Of a stretch of DNA of 64,000 bases, positions 44,837 to 52,897 are shown piece after piece. Under the pieces are notes generated by a model. The model worked only from the letters and a program-made list of their open reading frames with translations. It ran no database searches and was not told where the DNA came from. The first letter of the stretch is position 1. Every line of letters begins with the position of its first letter. A program made the position numbers and the translations under genes. The stretch covers positions 1 through 64,000 of the forward strand of contig JARLHN010000015.1 of assembly GCA_031292255.1 (NCBI GenBank), read 5' to 3'. Source of the stretch: Oryzomonas sp. (lineage in GTDB: Bacteria; Desulfobacterota; Desulfuromonadia; Geobacterales; Pseudopelobacteraceae).

Positions 44837-45191
44837 TAATGGCGTCTATTCGGTCAGAACAGCCGACGGAGACGAGGCCGGTTGCCGCTTGTGCGGCCAA
44901 GGTTGTGGGGCGTCCAGTTGTCCATGCGCCTGACGATAAGGGCGCTTTCACGTCATTTGATTTGGTCCACATTGTGCATATTATATAAATGAGGCTGCAT
45001 AGACGAGGATTGAATTACCGGTTTCATGTACCAATTCCTAACAATATTGCTGATGTAACAGAATATTTCCTTGACACAAATTGTCACTGTCAGCAGTTTA
45101 TGCCATGTTTTGTTTTATTTTACCGGACACCAGTCTGACGGGCATTTGCAGTAAATGCGTGTATATTGACAAGGTTTCCAGAGAAGATGAA
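44837..45191. other. Intergenic region without supported gene
   Basis: 355 bp between the diguanylate cyclase and the pseudopilin. It holds short frames without ribosome binding sites. An AT-rich tract around 44980-45075 (TATTATATAA, ATATTTCCTTGACAC) may hold the pseudopilin promoter. I see no terminator hairpin of note. Confidence 0.5.
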
Positions 45192-45716
45192 ATGACTGTT
45201 TTTGAGCGTGATAAAATCAAATATGCCGGTGTTATGAGCCGTGTGGATGCTCAGGCGCGTACGGTTTTTCGTCTTGATCGCCGTGGATTTTCTTTGGTTG
45301 AGCTGATCACTGTTTTGGGTATTGTGGCTGCGCTGGCAGTTATAGCCATACCAAGTTATACAGCTTACACATTAACCGTAAAGAATAATCGATGCGTTGC
45401 CGATATTCGCACAATCGACAAGGCAGTGCTCTCATATTATCTGGACAACAACAGCCTGCCTGTTAATCTGTCCGACATTGGAGTTGCTGCCAATCAGCTT
45501 GATTCGTGGGGCAGGCCATATATATATCAGAATCTTGTCATCAGTGATGCCAATGCGCTTGAGGATCAATTCGGCGTGGCTCTCAACACGGATTATGATT
45601 TGTATTCAAAGGGACTTGACGGTATAAGTGGATCGCTTTATACCGATACCGGCAGTGGCGATGATATCGCACGGTTTAATAACGGAGCGTTTGTCGGTTT
45701 GAGAAATCCCGACTAA
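45192..45716 (+). CDS. Type IV pilin-like / type II secretion pseudopilin
   Basis: A 174-residue protein with a class III signal: a long basic leader ending LDRRG, then FSLVELITVLGIVAALAVIAIP with Glu at +5. Prepilin peptidase would cut after Gly. The C-terminal domain (~65-174) has DSWGRPYIYQN and DLYSKGLDGISG, typical of GspG-like major pseudopilins with a calcium-binding end. Start choice is uncertain: 45192 has weak AGAGAAG. A Met 14 codons later would give a more usual leader. No other secretion genes are near, so it is an orphan pseudopilin. The next gene, a zinc-ribbon protein, is 33 bp on. Confidence 0.83.
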   Translation: MTVFERDKIKYAGVMSRVDAQARTVFRLDRRGFSLVELITVLGIVAALAVIAIPSYTAYTLTVKNNRCVADIRTIDKAVLSYYLDNNSLPVNLSDIGVAANQLDSWGRPYIYQNLVISDANALEDQFGVALNTDYDLYSKGLDGISGSLYTDTGSGDDIARFNNGAFVGLRNPD

Positions 45717-45749
45717 TAACACAGGTAATGGGTAACAGACATCTAACTT

Positions 45750-46943
45750 ATGACAACTGATAACAAAAACCACGATTTCACTTTCGGCTCAATTACCAAG
45801 ACTGTCGAAAAGTCCGATAAAGATGGCATCGACGATTTTGATTTCGGAGATTTGTCGTGGCCGGTTGAAAAAACGGGTCAAGACGTTTCGGCCGATTTCT
45901 CTTTTGATGCATTGCCTGAACCTGTCGAAAAGTCGGATCAGGCAGGCGCAGAGCTGAGTCCGGCCAAGGCCCCGGTAAAAGAGGTGCTGCCTTTTACGTG
46001 TCTGAAGTGTGCTGCAACGAATGAAGTCGGTTTTAACCAGATATCGGATGACGGACTCATTATAAAATGTTCTTCCTGCAGAACCCGTATTGAAATTGTC
46101 CGGGATTCCTGTGCAAAAAGAGCCAGCCAGTTGTCCAGAGAGTTATTTTGCGTTAAGTGCGGGCATCAATTGGATCATCACTTGGTTTGCCGTTCTTGTG
46201 GCCTCCTGTATCCGGATTATTTTGTCGTGGTGAACCATGAGGAAGCCCGTCGTCAAGCCAAAAGCAGGCGAAGTGCCAAATTCAGGCAAGCATTTGTTGA
46301 TTTTGGGGCTTCTTTCGGGCCGGGCCCGTCAAAGGTGAAGCAAGGTGTATATTCACCGGATAGTGTTGTTGATGTCGCGACGTGGAAGCCGGCTGTTTTA
46401 TCAAGCGGTCTGAGGAAGGCATTGGTCGGTTCGGTGGTGGTTGTTGTCATTGCTGCCGGTGGTTTTTTTTATTACCGTCAATACAGGGCTGAACAAGAGT
46501 TTGTTAAGAATTATGTAAAGGCGCTGTACGGAATAAAGGTTGGAGTCGAGGGCAGCTTGAATGCCTGTGCCAAGATTTCCGAGGATTGGAAGGCGACCGC
46601 GGACTCAAGGGTAAATTTCACTCCTCGCGTTAACATGGATGCTGATGTCAAGGCGGAAAGAGTAAAATCCGAAGTTGACAGGATTATGCAGACGCTTCAG
46701 AATCCGCCCGCCAAATACTCTCAGGCAAAGGAGAAGCTTGCAGAGCTTAACAATATTTACGCGAACCTGTATTCTTTCAAGAGTTCCCCACGGGGGACTT
46801 TGGATAGCTTTAAAAGTTCTACCAACAAGGCTGGTCTGGGTTTTCAAAAGGCGGCAGAGGAGCTTAAGGCGAGTCTGCCCGAAAAGCTGTCGAAAGAGCT
46901 GGAGATTGCTAAACAGAGGTATCGTGGTTTGGCAAGTCTCTAA
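45750..46943 (+). CDS. Zinc-ribbon, single-pass membrane protein of unknown function
   Basis: A 397-residue protein. Residues ~8-64 hold three degenerate repeats, each an F-x-F-[GD] motif followed ~10 residues later by VEKS/T. At ~83-120 and ~134-152 Cys pairs form zinc ribbons (CLKC...CSSC, then CVKC...CRSC). A basic helix follows (RRQAKSRRSAKFRQAF), then one transmembrane helix at ~228-246 (LVGSVVVVVIAAGGFFYY) and a ~145-residue helical C-terminal domain, probably periplasmic. It follows the pseudopilin by 33 bp, so may function with it. I do not recognise the family. Confidence 0.8.
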   Translation: MTTDNKNHDFTFGSITKTVEKSDKDGIDDFDFGDLSWPVEKTGQDVSADFSFDALPEPVEKSDQAGAELSPAKAPVKEVLPFTCLKCAATNEVGFNQISDDGLIIKCSSCRTRIEIVRDSCAKRASQLSRELFCVKCGHQLDHHLVCRSCGLLYPDYFVVVNHEEARRQAKSRRSAKFRQAFVDFGASFGPGPSKVKQGVYSPDSVVDVATWKPAVLSSGLRKALVGSVVVVVIAAGGFFYYRQYRAEQEFVKNYVKALYGIKVGVEGSLNACAKISEDWKATADSRVNFTPRVNMDADVKAERVKSEVDRIMQTLQNPPAKYSQAKEKLAELNNIYANLYSFKSSPRGTLDSFKSSTNKAGLGFQKAAEELKASLPEKLSKELEIAKQRYRGLASL

Positions 46944-46998
46944 GTAGTTTCAGTATGATTCACCCTGTTTTGGTTAGCAGGAGACAAGTTCTCCTCTA

Positions 46999-47041
46999 CC
47001 GGGGACAGGTGTTTGCGGCCCCGGAAATCCGGTTTTTTTTT
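46999..47041 (+). terminator. Terminator of the pseudopilin/zinc-ribbon unit
   Basis: CCGGGG and CCCCGG pair over a 14-nt loop, followed by AAATCCGG and nine T. It lies ~55 bp after the stop at 46943. The rest of 46944-47290 shows no supported gene. Confidence 0.7.
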
Positions 47042-47290
47042 GTTTCAAGAGGAGACGCTGCCGTCATGTGTTTTTGATGTCTCATTTCCAGCGACACGGA
47101 GGCATTACCGTACCTTCCCACATGTCGCAACATTCCTGCATTACAAGTCCCATTCCCGCACGTAAGAATCCTTAGCGCGCACCATTGCCCCGGCAACCTC
47201 GTTTTTACGCGCGTCTTGACCCTCTTATTGACATAATCAAATTTGGTGATAGTTTTTTGCTATGTTCTGATACAACAGAAAGGCAGCCAA

Positions 47291-47713
47291 ATGAAAAAGC
47301 TCTTACCGAGGTTGCTCATCTTCTGTTTTCTGTGTACGGGCTGCGCAATCCCTTTTTTCAGTCAAATGACCAGTTTTTCGCCTTCGGTTTCCGGCGGGCA
47401 GATACCAGGGATTCAGGCTACGACTACTGCGTCGTTAGCAACAGATAACTACCGAATACTGAAGACGAATGTTGAGGGCACGGATTGGGGGATCAGTCTC
47501 CTCGGCATTTTTCCCATTGTCTCTCCGGACTATGCAAAAGCGATTGCAAAGCTTTATACCGCAGGAGAGGTTTCAGTAGGGAAACCTCAGGCAGTCGTCA
47601 ATATACTTCAACAAAATACCTCACCGTATTTTATTCTCTTCTCTATTCCAAGAATCATGTTTCGAGCGGATGTGGTGGAGTTTACAAAAGCCGCCCACCC
47701 GCAGACACCTTGA
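47291..47713 (+). CDS. Small lipoprotein of unknown function
   Basis: A 140-residue protein with a lipobox (LLIFCFLCTGC, Cys at ~18). The mature part contains NYRILKTNVEGTDWGISLLGIFPIVSP, a pattern I associate with a family of small bacterial lipoproteins annotated only as DUF (DUF6567-like; not verified). The ATG at 47291 has AAAGG 8 nt upstream; the upstream in-frame Met is less supported. Stand-alone; its neighbours are repeats. Confidence 0.72.
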   Translation: MKKLLPRLLIFCFLCTGCAIPFFSQMTSFSPSVSGGQIPGIQATTTASLATDNYRILKTNVEGTDWGISLLGIFPIVSPDYAKAIAKLYTAGEVSVGKPQAVVNILQQNTSPYFILFSIPRIMFRADVVEFTKAAHPQTP

Positions 47714-47737
47714 CTCAACAATTAACCCAAAAAAACA

Positions 47738-47890
47738 TTTGAACTGCAAAGATGCAAAGAACGCGATGTAAAATCAATTAGTTGCCTTTCCAAAGTCTTT
47801 CATGTTTTGGGTTTGAGTCCTTATTCCCATAAGAATTCGAATTTCTTTGTGCCCTTTGCGTCGTAGCGGTTACTAACCGCCGTTTTCAAG
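47738..47890 (-). mobile_element. MITE-like element, copy 2
   Basis: Inverted second copy of the element at 28450-28604. Ends are AACTGCAAAGATGCAAAG (47742-47759) and CTTTGCGTCGTAGCGGTT (47854-47871), an imperfect inverted repeat. The interior aligns with copy 1 over its length with substitutions and small gaps. It lies 25 bp beyond a lipoprotein stop codon. Confidence 0.72.
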
Positions 47891-47925
47891 ATTAAAGAGC
47901 TTCCCATTGGCACCGCCATCACTCC

Positions 47926-47958
47926 AAAGCCCCGGCGCCTGGCATGCCGGGGCTTTTT
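47926..47958 (+). terminator. Rho-independent terminator
   Basis: An 11-bp perfect stem, AAAGCCCCGGC / GCCGGGGCTTT, with a 9-nt loop and TTTTT. It sits between the convergent genes at 47291 and 47999. Confidence 0.85.
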
Positions 47959-47998
47959 GCCGCCAAACTGCGCAAACGGCCCTTACCCAAAAGTTGCC

Positions 47999-48676
47999 TC
48001 AGGGATTCCGCGCGGCAAGCCAGATGGTGTGCTGCCGTCCGCCCTGTTCCTTGCCGCGTGCTGGCACCCGGACCTCGCTGATCCCGAAACCCGCCAGGCG
48101 CAGCCGCTCGGTAAAAGCCCGGTCAGGACCTGCCGACCAGACGGCCAGCACCCCTGCCGGGCGCAGGGCCGCAAAGGCGGCCTCCAGGCCCGCCTTGCCG
48201 TAAAGCCACGCATTGCCTCTGCGGGTCATGGCCTCGGGGCCGTTGTCCACGTCCAGCAGGATGGCGTCGTAGGCCTTTTTTTCCGAGCGCAGGACAATAG
48301 CCACATCCTTCTCCTGAACCGTGACCCGGCAGTCGTCAAGAGGATATCCGGCCAGGTCCGCGAGCGGCCCCCGGTTCCACTCCACCACGCTTGGCACCAG
48401 TTCGGCCACCACCACACGTCCGTTGGCGCCGAGCCGGTGCAGTGCCGCTGCGGTGGTGTACCCCATGCCCATCCCGCCGATCAGAATACGGGGAAAGGGT
48501 CGGTCGGCGATACGGGCGCAGGCAAGATCGGCCAACGCTTCTTCCGAGCTGTGAACCCGGCTGTTCATGAGTTCGTTGCCGTCGACCTGGATCGAATACT
48601 CCCTGCCGCGCCGATAGAGGCGCAGTTCCCCGCCCCCGGGAGCCTGTGCGCTGTCGATGAGTTCCCACGGTATCAT
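47999..48676 (-). CDS. Spermidine synthase-like methyltransferase-fold protein
   Basis: A 225-residue Rossmann-fold protein. A beta-rich N-terminus (LRLYRRGREYSIQVDGNELM) resembles spermidine synthases. The cofactor loop is ILIGGMGMGYTTAAAL, the acidic residue after strand 2 is in VVVAELVP, and the catalytic-region motif is YDAILLDVDNGPE. Canonical synthases have GGGDG and YD-x-I-x-x-DSTDP; the differences mean the substrate may not be putrescine. I chose MIPWELID at 48676; the in-frame upstream ATG at 48715 lies within a dispersed repeat. Confidence 0.8.
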   Translation of the reverse strand: MIPWELIDSAQAPGGGELRLYRRGREYSIQVDGNELMNSRVHSSEEALADLACARIADRPFPRILIGGMGMGYTTAAALHRLGANGRVVVAELVPSVVEWNRGPLADLAGYPLDDCRVTVQEKDVAIVLRSEKKAYDAILLDVDNGPEAMTRRGNAWLYGKAGLEAAFAALRPAGVLAVWSAGPDRAFTERLRLAGFGISEVRVPARGKEQGGRQHTIWLAARNP

Positions 48677-48696
48677 GATTGTCTCGCAGTACTGGC

Positions 48697-48725
48697 GTCC
48701 CACGACTAACCGCATGGGACACTGA
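48697..48725 (-). repeat. Dispersed GTGTCCC-GGTTAG repeat
   Basis: On the minus strand AGTGTCCCATGCGGTTAG followed by TCGTGGGAC; GTCCCA / TGGGAC can pair over a 12-nt loop. Related copies are at 11686-11716, 49463-49487, 50796-50825 and (inverted) 50937-50958. Confidence 0.6.
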
Positions 48726-48835
48726 AGAGTGAGGCATCACATTATCACATGGTGGGCTATGTTTCGCTGATTTTCTCGCGCTGCCGGAAGGATCGCAGGC
48801 TTCGGCTCTTCCCGCTTCCGTGCGATACCACCATG

Positions 48836-48867
48836 AAAGGCCGGGAAGATCTGCGTCCCCGGCCTTT
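48836..48867 (-). terminator. Terminator downstream of the DUF2007-like gene
   Basis: A 10-bp stem, AAAGGCCGGG / CCCGGCCTTT, with a 12-nt loop, 43 bp beyond the stop of the gene at 48911. Short U/A tracts on both sides. Confidence 0.7.
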
Positions 48868-48910
48868 GTTTATTCGAAACCTGTTACCGATGCCTTGTAA
48901 GGTCGCATCG

Positions 48911-49099
48911 TCAAATCGGGTAAATGCTGCTGTTCAAGAGCGCCTCCGCGTGCTCCAGATCTTCCTCTGCCACCGATATCTCCGTCATGGAGGGACTCTT
49001 TCCAACCTCCCTGATGGAATAGCCGATGCCGCCGTGCTTCAGAAGATTCTCGATCCAGATCCGGTTATGCGTATCGGTTGTATCGTAAAACCGTGCCAT
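48911..49099 (-). CDS. Small DUF2007-like protein
   Basis: A 62-residue protein: MARFYDTTDTHNRIWIENLL, then KHGGIGYSIREVGKSP and a C-terminal helix EEDLEHAEALLNSS. Small alpha/beta proteins of this pattern (a strand, a helix covering one-letter 'IE-x-LL', a strand and a C-terminal helix) belong to the DUF2007 'putative signal transducing protein' group, sometimes linked to PII-like folds. GGAGG is 8 nt before the ATG at 49099. A longer in-frame GTG start is not needed. Role unknown. Confidence 0.75.
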   Translation of the reverse strand: MARFYDTTDTHNRIWIENLLKHGGIGYSIREVGKSPSMTEISVAEEDLEHAEALLNSSIYPI

Positions 49100-49191
49100 C
49101 GACAACACCTCCCCTCACGGCGTGACAACATTACGCCCTCTTACCACAACCACGGAATATTTCTCGAACCGCCAGACGTCATGCCAGCCGA

Positions 49192-49335
49192 TCACAATCT
49201 GACCGGCTCGCATACGTTAGCCTGGTCGTGCGATTTTGCGCCGCATCGGGAACAAAAATATTCAGCATCACTTGTTAGTTTGTCAAGCCGGCCCTGATCT
49301 GAAATTGCGCATACCTTTGTTTGTGCTTGCGACAT
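49192..49335 (-). CDS. 47-residue Cys-motif miniprotein
   Basis: MSQAQTKVCAISDQGRLDKL, then TSDAEYFCSRCGAKSHDQAN and VCEPVRL before TGA. The YFCSRCGAKSHD-x-x-NVC segment, with two further Cys, suits a one-zinc knuckle. GGGGG lies 8 nt before the ATG. It is well separated from others (92 bp from the DUF2007-like gene, same strand), so the two may share a transcript. I believe similar tiny proteins occur in related bacteria but cannot verify this here. Confidence 0.68.
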   Translation of the reverse strand: MSQAQTKVCAISDQGRLDKLTSDAEYFCSRCGAKSHDQANVCEPVRL

Positions 49336-49991
49336 GATGTGAACCCCCTTTCATGAGGGAATGATCTTTATTTCTGCATAGTAGTATAGTAATACTTTCG
49401 CGGAAAAATGAACAGAAGGCGCTTTCGGGAAAAGAAGTGGGATCAGGGGGAGGGGGGTACCTTAGTGTCCCGTGAGGTTAGTTCGTGCTCGTAACGCGGA
49501 ATGCATGCGCGTCACGGGGATGGTTGACGGTTCGGACCAAGATATGCCGGCGCGGGATGAGCCTGCCAGTACGTATTTCAAGGCGATCAAGGTCAAGATA
49601 CTAATTCCCCAGATCGGTCAACATTTACCTGTGCTGTCTGACGGATATCCCTCCTGAAATGGATTTGCCGGATTGATCGATGTTAATGACGTTTGTCACC
49701 TTCAGCTTGCCGATGAACGTGCCGTTCATAGCATTAATTACTTCTAATGCCTCATGATTGCGTTGAAATTTACTGCTCAGTGATGTAGAAGGATGTAGCG
49801 CATCACATGGAAAAGGGGCACGTTTAGGGGACCTTGGGTCGGCAGGTTACGGCTCTGGCGGTACGATCCGATGCAGCCCGACGGTTTCTTTTCCGGCATG
49901 ATGCACGACAAACAGCTCTCTCCCCCCATTGTTGTGCTGATATGCATTGTCGATAGCACCACCCTTGTGATTCCTGTTTACAGGTATTGAT
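49336..49991. other. Intergenic region with repeat, no supported gene
   Basis: 656 bp. It holds a copy of the GTGTCCC-GGTTAG repeat at 49463-49487. A minus-strand open stretch at ~49625-49770 reads HEALEVINAMNGTFIGKLK then VTNVINIDQSGK, faintly like an RNA-binding or pilus-type domain, without a start codon context. I annotate no gene. Confidence 0.5.
49463..49487 (+). repeat. Dispersed GTGTCCC-GGTTAG repeat
   Basis: TAGTGTCCCGTGAGGTTAG then TTCGTG. It closely matches the complement of 50937-50958 (both continue TTAGTTCG-x-x-CTCGTAA), so these two could be the ends of a ~1.5 kb element containing the lipoprotein gene at 49992. Confidence 0.55.
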
Positions 49992-50573
49992 ATGAAGTTA
50001 TTACAATTATTTTTCATTTTATCCATCATCATAATGCCGGCGTGCAGCAACCTTACCCGGTCCTACAGCGTGACGGTTCTGGCGGATAATAAGACAACGG
50101 AAAACGAATTTCCTATTGATAATAAGCTCTACTACATGTCGTATGGTCAGGATGTCTGTATTGCAGTCATAGCCGGTAAGATGAAAGTTGATGCCATTTA
50201 TGAAGGTTATGGCGGATACCGGGAATTTGTCGATTTCGCTTCAACCGAATTGATTACTGATTATGAACATCATCTGATCAGCCTCTCAAAGTATTTTCAA
50301 AATCATTCCTTCAGCTTGGTGAACAGGCATGAGATCGATATGGTGCTTGACGAATATGATCCAAGCAATCTTGCTCTCATACCGGAAGAACTGCGTCAGA
50401 AGTTTGCCAAGGAGACCGCTGCGACACACCTTCTGGTAGTGAATTTCTCGCGGAGTTTTGACGACAGATCCCATGCGATAGATGTAACGGAACGTCAACT
50501 CATCAGCGTCGCAACGGGAACCGTTGAGGCGTTGGATTATGTGAAGGTGCGAAATTCCATTTCTCCCCTGTAA
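49992..50573 (+). CDS. Lipoprotein of unknown function
   Basis: A 193-residue protein with signal MKLLQLFFILSIIIMPAC, lipobox Cys at 18. The rest includes QNHSFSLVNRHEIDMVLDEY, IPEELRQKFAKETAATHLLV and a beta-rich end, somewhat like the CsgG/FlgO-type fold in which a regulated helix bundle is followed by strands (inference). AT-rich compared with neighbours. An AGG lies upstream of the ATG. It may lie inside a repeat-bounded segment (49463-50958). Confidence 0.7.
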   Translation: MKLLQLFFILSIIIMPACSNLTRSYSVTVLADNKTTENEFPIDNKLYYMSYGQDVCIAVIAGKMKVDAIYEGYGGYREFVDFASTELITDYEHHLISLSKYFQNHSFSLVNRHEIDMVLDEYDPSNLALIPEELRQKFAKETAATHLLVVNFSRSFDDRSHAIDVTERQLISVATGTVEALDYVKVRNSISPL

Positions 50574-50699
50574 CAAGTTGTTGAAAATCGTCACACGCAC
50601 CGAACATGGTATCATGTAATGCCCCGCATGTTCCCTCATAAGCACTTTCTGCATATTATTTAATCACCCACTGCCTCAAAAGCTGCCTGTACGGGCCGG

Positions 50700-50747
50700 G
50701 CCCATGGCCGGCAACACCAGTCCTTCCCTGTATTGCCGGCCATGGGC
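50700..50747. repeat. 15-bp perfect inverted repeat
   Basis: GCCCATGGCCGGCAA and its exact complement TTGCCGGCCATGGGC are separated by 18 bp. There is no U-tract. It lies 127 bp after the lipoprotein gene, so a terminator or an intergenic palindrome. Confidence 0.6.
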
Positions 50748-50795
50748 GCAGGCTGGCAAGCATTATGCTTGAAAAAACGGATCGAACGACAACCT

Positions 50796-50958
50796 GAGCG
50801 TCCCGTGCGGTTAGTCGTGGGAAGTAATTCCAAGTAATTTTGGCTGGTGCCGAGGCGCGGCGACGCAGGTGCAGCTGGGTCTACATCAAGGAGCCGCAAC
50901 GACGGCAGCGGCCAAGAGAGCCGGAATTACGAGTTCGAACTAACCCCATGGGACACTG
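50796..50958. repeat. Short element with GTCCC-GGTTAG terminal inverted repeats
   Basis: The left end GCGTCCCGTGCGGTTAG and the right end CTAACCCCATGGGACACT are inverted copies of the dispersed repeat, 163 bp apart overall. The interior is GC-rich and non-coding as far as I can tell. Its right end abuts the start codons of the operon at 50973. Confidence 0.5.
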
Positions 50959-50972
50959 ATATGAGGAACCAT

Positions 50973-52214
50973 ATGGATACAGCCGCAAACGCCGCACTGC
51001 TCAATGCGACCCTGAACGACATCTGTGTACGCCACCCGGAAACCCTGCCGGTATTCATCAATGCGGGCTTGGAGATGGTTGAGGATGAAGGGCTTCGCGC
51101 GTCATTCGGGACGGTGGTGACGCTCCGCACCCTCCTCAAGGCGCGGGATCTCAATAGCGATCTGTTCTGCCGGCGCCTGGACGAGGTGATTGCCGAGGCT
51201 GTCCGGACGGTGCGGAAACAGGCGGAGCCCGAGGCGGTGGGAATCCCCCTCAACCTGTTCGCCCTGCTCCCTTGTCCGCTCAAGGTGCCTCTGGAGGAGG
51301 CTTTCGAGGCGTACCTGGACGCCCTTCCACCGGACAAGCGCTCGTCCTTTACCTATTGCCTTGAGGGGAACGCCAACCACGATGTGGATTACTATGCACT
51401 GGTGGATCATTTCGAGTCCATTGACGACATGCCGGACATCATTATCACCCCCGGCTTCAACAGTTTTTTCCACCGGCCGTTCGTGGAGCGCTTTATCGAA
51501 CAAGGGCTGTTCACCAGCGTCTCCACCTTTGGCGGGGACCGTCACCTTGCAAAGTTGGGGGTTACCGATCCCCAGGGGCAGTACACCATGCTGGCCATGA
51601 ACCTGCTGGTGTTGGTGGCCGATCATGCCCGCCTCGACGGCCGGCCGGCCCCCGAGACCTGGAAGGACCTTCTGGAACCGGTGTACCGCAAAAGCGTCGC
51701 AATTCGCGGCAACCACGACGGTTCCTTCTGCGAGACCCTGCTGCTGTCCATCCACAAGGATTACGGCCTGACCGGCGTGTCCCGGCTGGGGGAGAACGTC
51801 AGGTACGGCTGGCACCCCTCCCAGATGGTCAAGGCCGCTGCCGGCAGCAGTGCGGACGCCCCGGCCGTCAGCGTCATGCCGTATTTCTTTGCCCGGCACC
51901 TCCGGAACAAGGAGGGGATCAGCATCATCTGGCCCAGGGATGGTGCCCTGGTCAGCCCGGTGACCATGCTGGTCAAGACCGGAAAACGTGCGGAGTTGCA
52001 ACCGCTGATCGATTTCCTGTCCGGAGCCCAGGTTGCCGTGATCTGCGCCGACGCCGGCTTTCCGGCCGTCTACCCCGGAGTGGACAACCGCTTGCCGGAC
52101 GATGCCGCCTTAAAGTGGATCGGCTGGGAGTACGTGAAAAAGAACGACATCAAGTCCATGCAGGTGGAGATCAACGCGACCTTTCTCCGGGCGTTCAAGG
52201 GTGGCGGGGCATGA
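50973..52214 (+). CDS. Cytosolic ABC substrate-binding-protein-like protein with N-terminal DUF1858/ScdA_N-like domain
   Basis: A 413-residue protein without signal peptide. Residues ~8-70 look like the DUF1858/ScdA N-terminal helical domain (LNDICVRHPETLPVFINAGL) but without its Cys. Residues ~120-400 follow the fold of type II binding proteins: FTYCLEGNANHDVDYYALVD, PDIIITPGFNSFFHRPFVER, and KEGISIIWPRDGALVSPVTM as in iron(III)-binding proteins. AGGA is 5 nt before the ATG at 50973; an alternative start is 4 codons upstream. Its stop overlaps the next start (ATGA). Together with a GTPase and a soluble ABC ATPase it forms a permease-less set next to nifH. Function unknown; metal or cofactor handling is my inference. 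Confidence 0.78.
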   Translation: MDTAANAALLNATLNDICVRHPETLPVFINAGLEMVEDEGLRASFGTVVTLRTLLKARDLNSDLFCRRLDEVIAEAVRTVRKQAEPEAVGIPLNLFALLPCPLKVPLEEAFEAYLDALPPDKRSSFTYCLEGNANHDVDYYALVDHFESIDDMPDIIITPGFNSFFHRPFVERFIEQGLFTSVSTFGGDRHLAKLGVTDPQGQYTMLAMNLLVLVADHARLDGRPAPETWKDLLEPVYRKSVAIRGNHDGSFCETLLLSIHKDYGLTGVSRLGENVRYGWHPSQMVKAAAGSSADAPAVSVMPYFFARHLRNKEGISIIWPRDGALVSPVTMLVKTGKRAELQPLIDFLSGAQVAVICADAGFPAVYPGVDNRLPDDAALKWIGWEYVKKNDIKSMQVEINATFLRAFKGGGA

Positions 52215-52897
52215 GGTTGATCACCGTGGCCGGGCCGCCGTCGTCGGGCAAGACCTCCGTGATCATCAAGGCGGTCGAGGCGTTGCAAGGGGAGGGGGTC
52301 AAGGTCGGCGTCATCAAGTTCGACTGCCTCTCCACCGGCGACCAGGCCCTGTACGAGCGCAGGGGGATCTCGGCAAAGACCGGCCTGTCCGGCAATCTTT
52401 GCCCGGACCACTTCTTTGTCAGCAATATTCAGGAGTGCCTGCAATGGGGCGAGCAGAGCGGTTTCGACCTGCTGGTCTCCGAGAGCGCAGGGTTGTGCAA
52501 TCGTTGCGCGCCCCACATCAAGGATGTGTGCGCGGTCTGCGTGATCGACAACCTGAGCGGGGTGGAGACACCGCGCAAGATCGGGCCGATGCTCAAGATG
52601 GCGGATATCGTGGTGGTCACTAAGGGGGACATCGTCTCCCAGGCCGAGCGGGAGGTGTTCTCCTACCGGGTGCGGCAGGTCAATCCGGGTGCTGTCATCA
52701 TCAACGTAAACGGCCTGACCGGGCAGGGGGGTTACGAGTTGGGGCGCCTACTCTCCGCCGCCCAAGAGACAGTCTCCCTGACCGGCAGGCTGTTGCGCTT
52801 TTCCATGCCGGCGGCGCTTTGTTCCTATTGCCTCGGCCAGCGGAAAATAGGCAGCGATTACCAGATGGGCAACGTCAGGAAGATGGATTTTACATGA
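52211..52897 (+). CDS. HypB/UreG-type (G3E) GTPase with Cys motifs
   Basis: A 228-residue P-loop protein. The Walker A is TVAGPPSSGKTSVIIKA, and switch-like VGVIKFDCLSTGD follows. SESAGLCNRCAPHIKDVCAV takes the position of the SIMIBI 'ES-x-G' Walker B and adds C-x-x-C and C-x-x-C pairs. The base-specificity motif is VVVTKGD in place of NKxD. A C-terminal CSYC is also present. HypB and UreG load nickel into hydrogenase and urease; the Cys here suggests metal binding too. Both ends overlap neighbours by ATGA, so tight co-translation. Confidence 0.82.
   Translation: MRLITVAGPPSSGKTSVIIKAVEALQGEGVKVGVIKFDCLSTGDQALYERRGISAKTGLSGNLCPDHFFVSNIQECLQWGEQSGFDLLVSESAGLCNRCAPHIKDVCAVCVIDNLSGVETPRKIGPMLKMADIVVVTKGDIVSQAEREVFSYRVRQVNPGAVIINVNGLTGQGGYELGRLLSAAQETVSLTGRLLRFSMPAALCSYCLGQRKIGSDYQMGNVRKMDFT

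Noticed and set aside
44839-44988. 49-codon plus-strand frame after the diguanylate cyclase
   Set aside because: No ribosome binding site and no family pattern.
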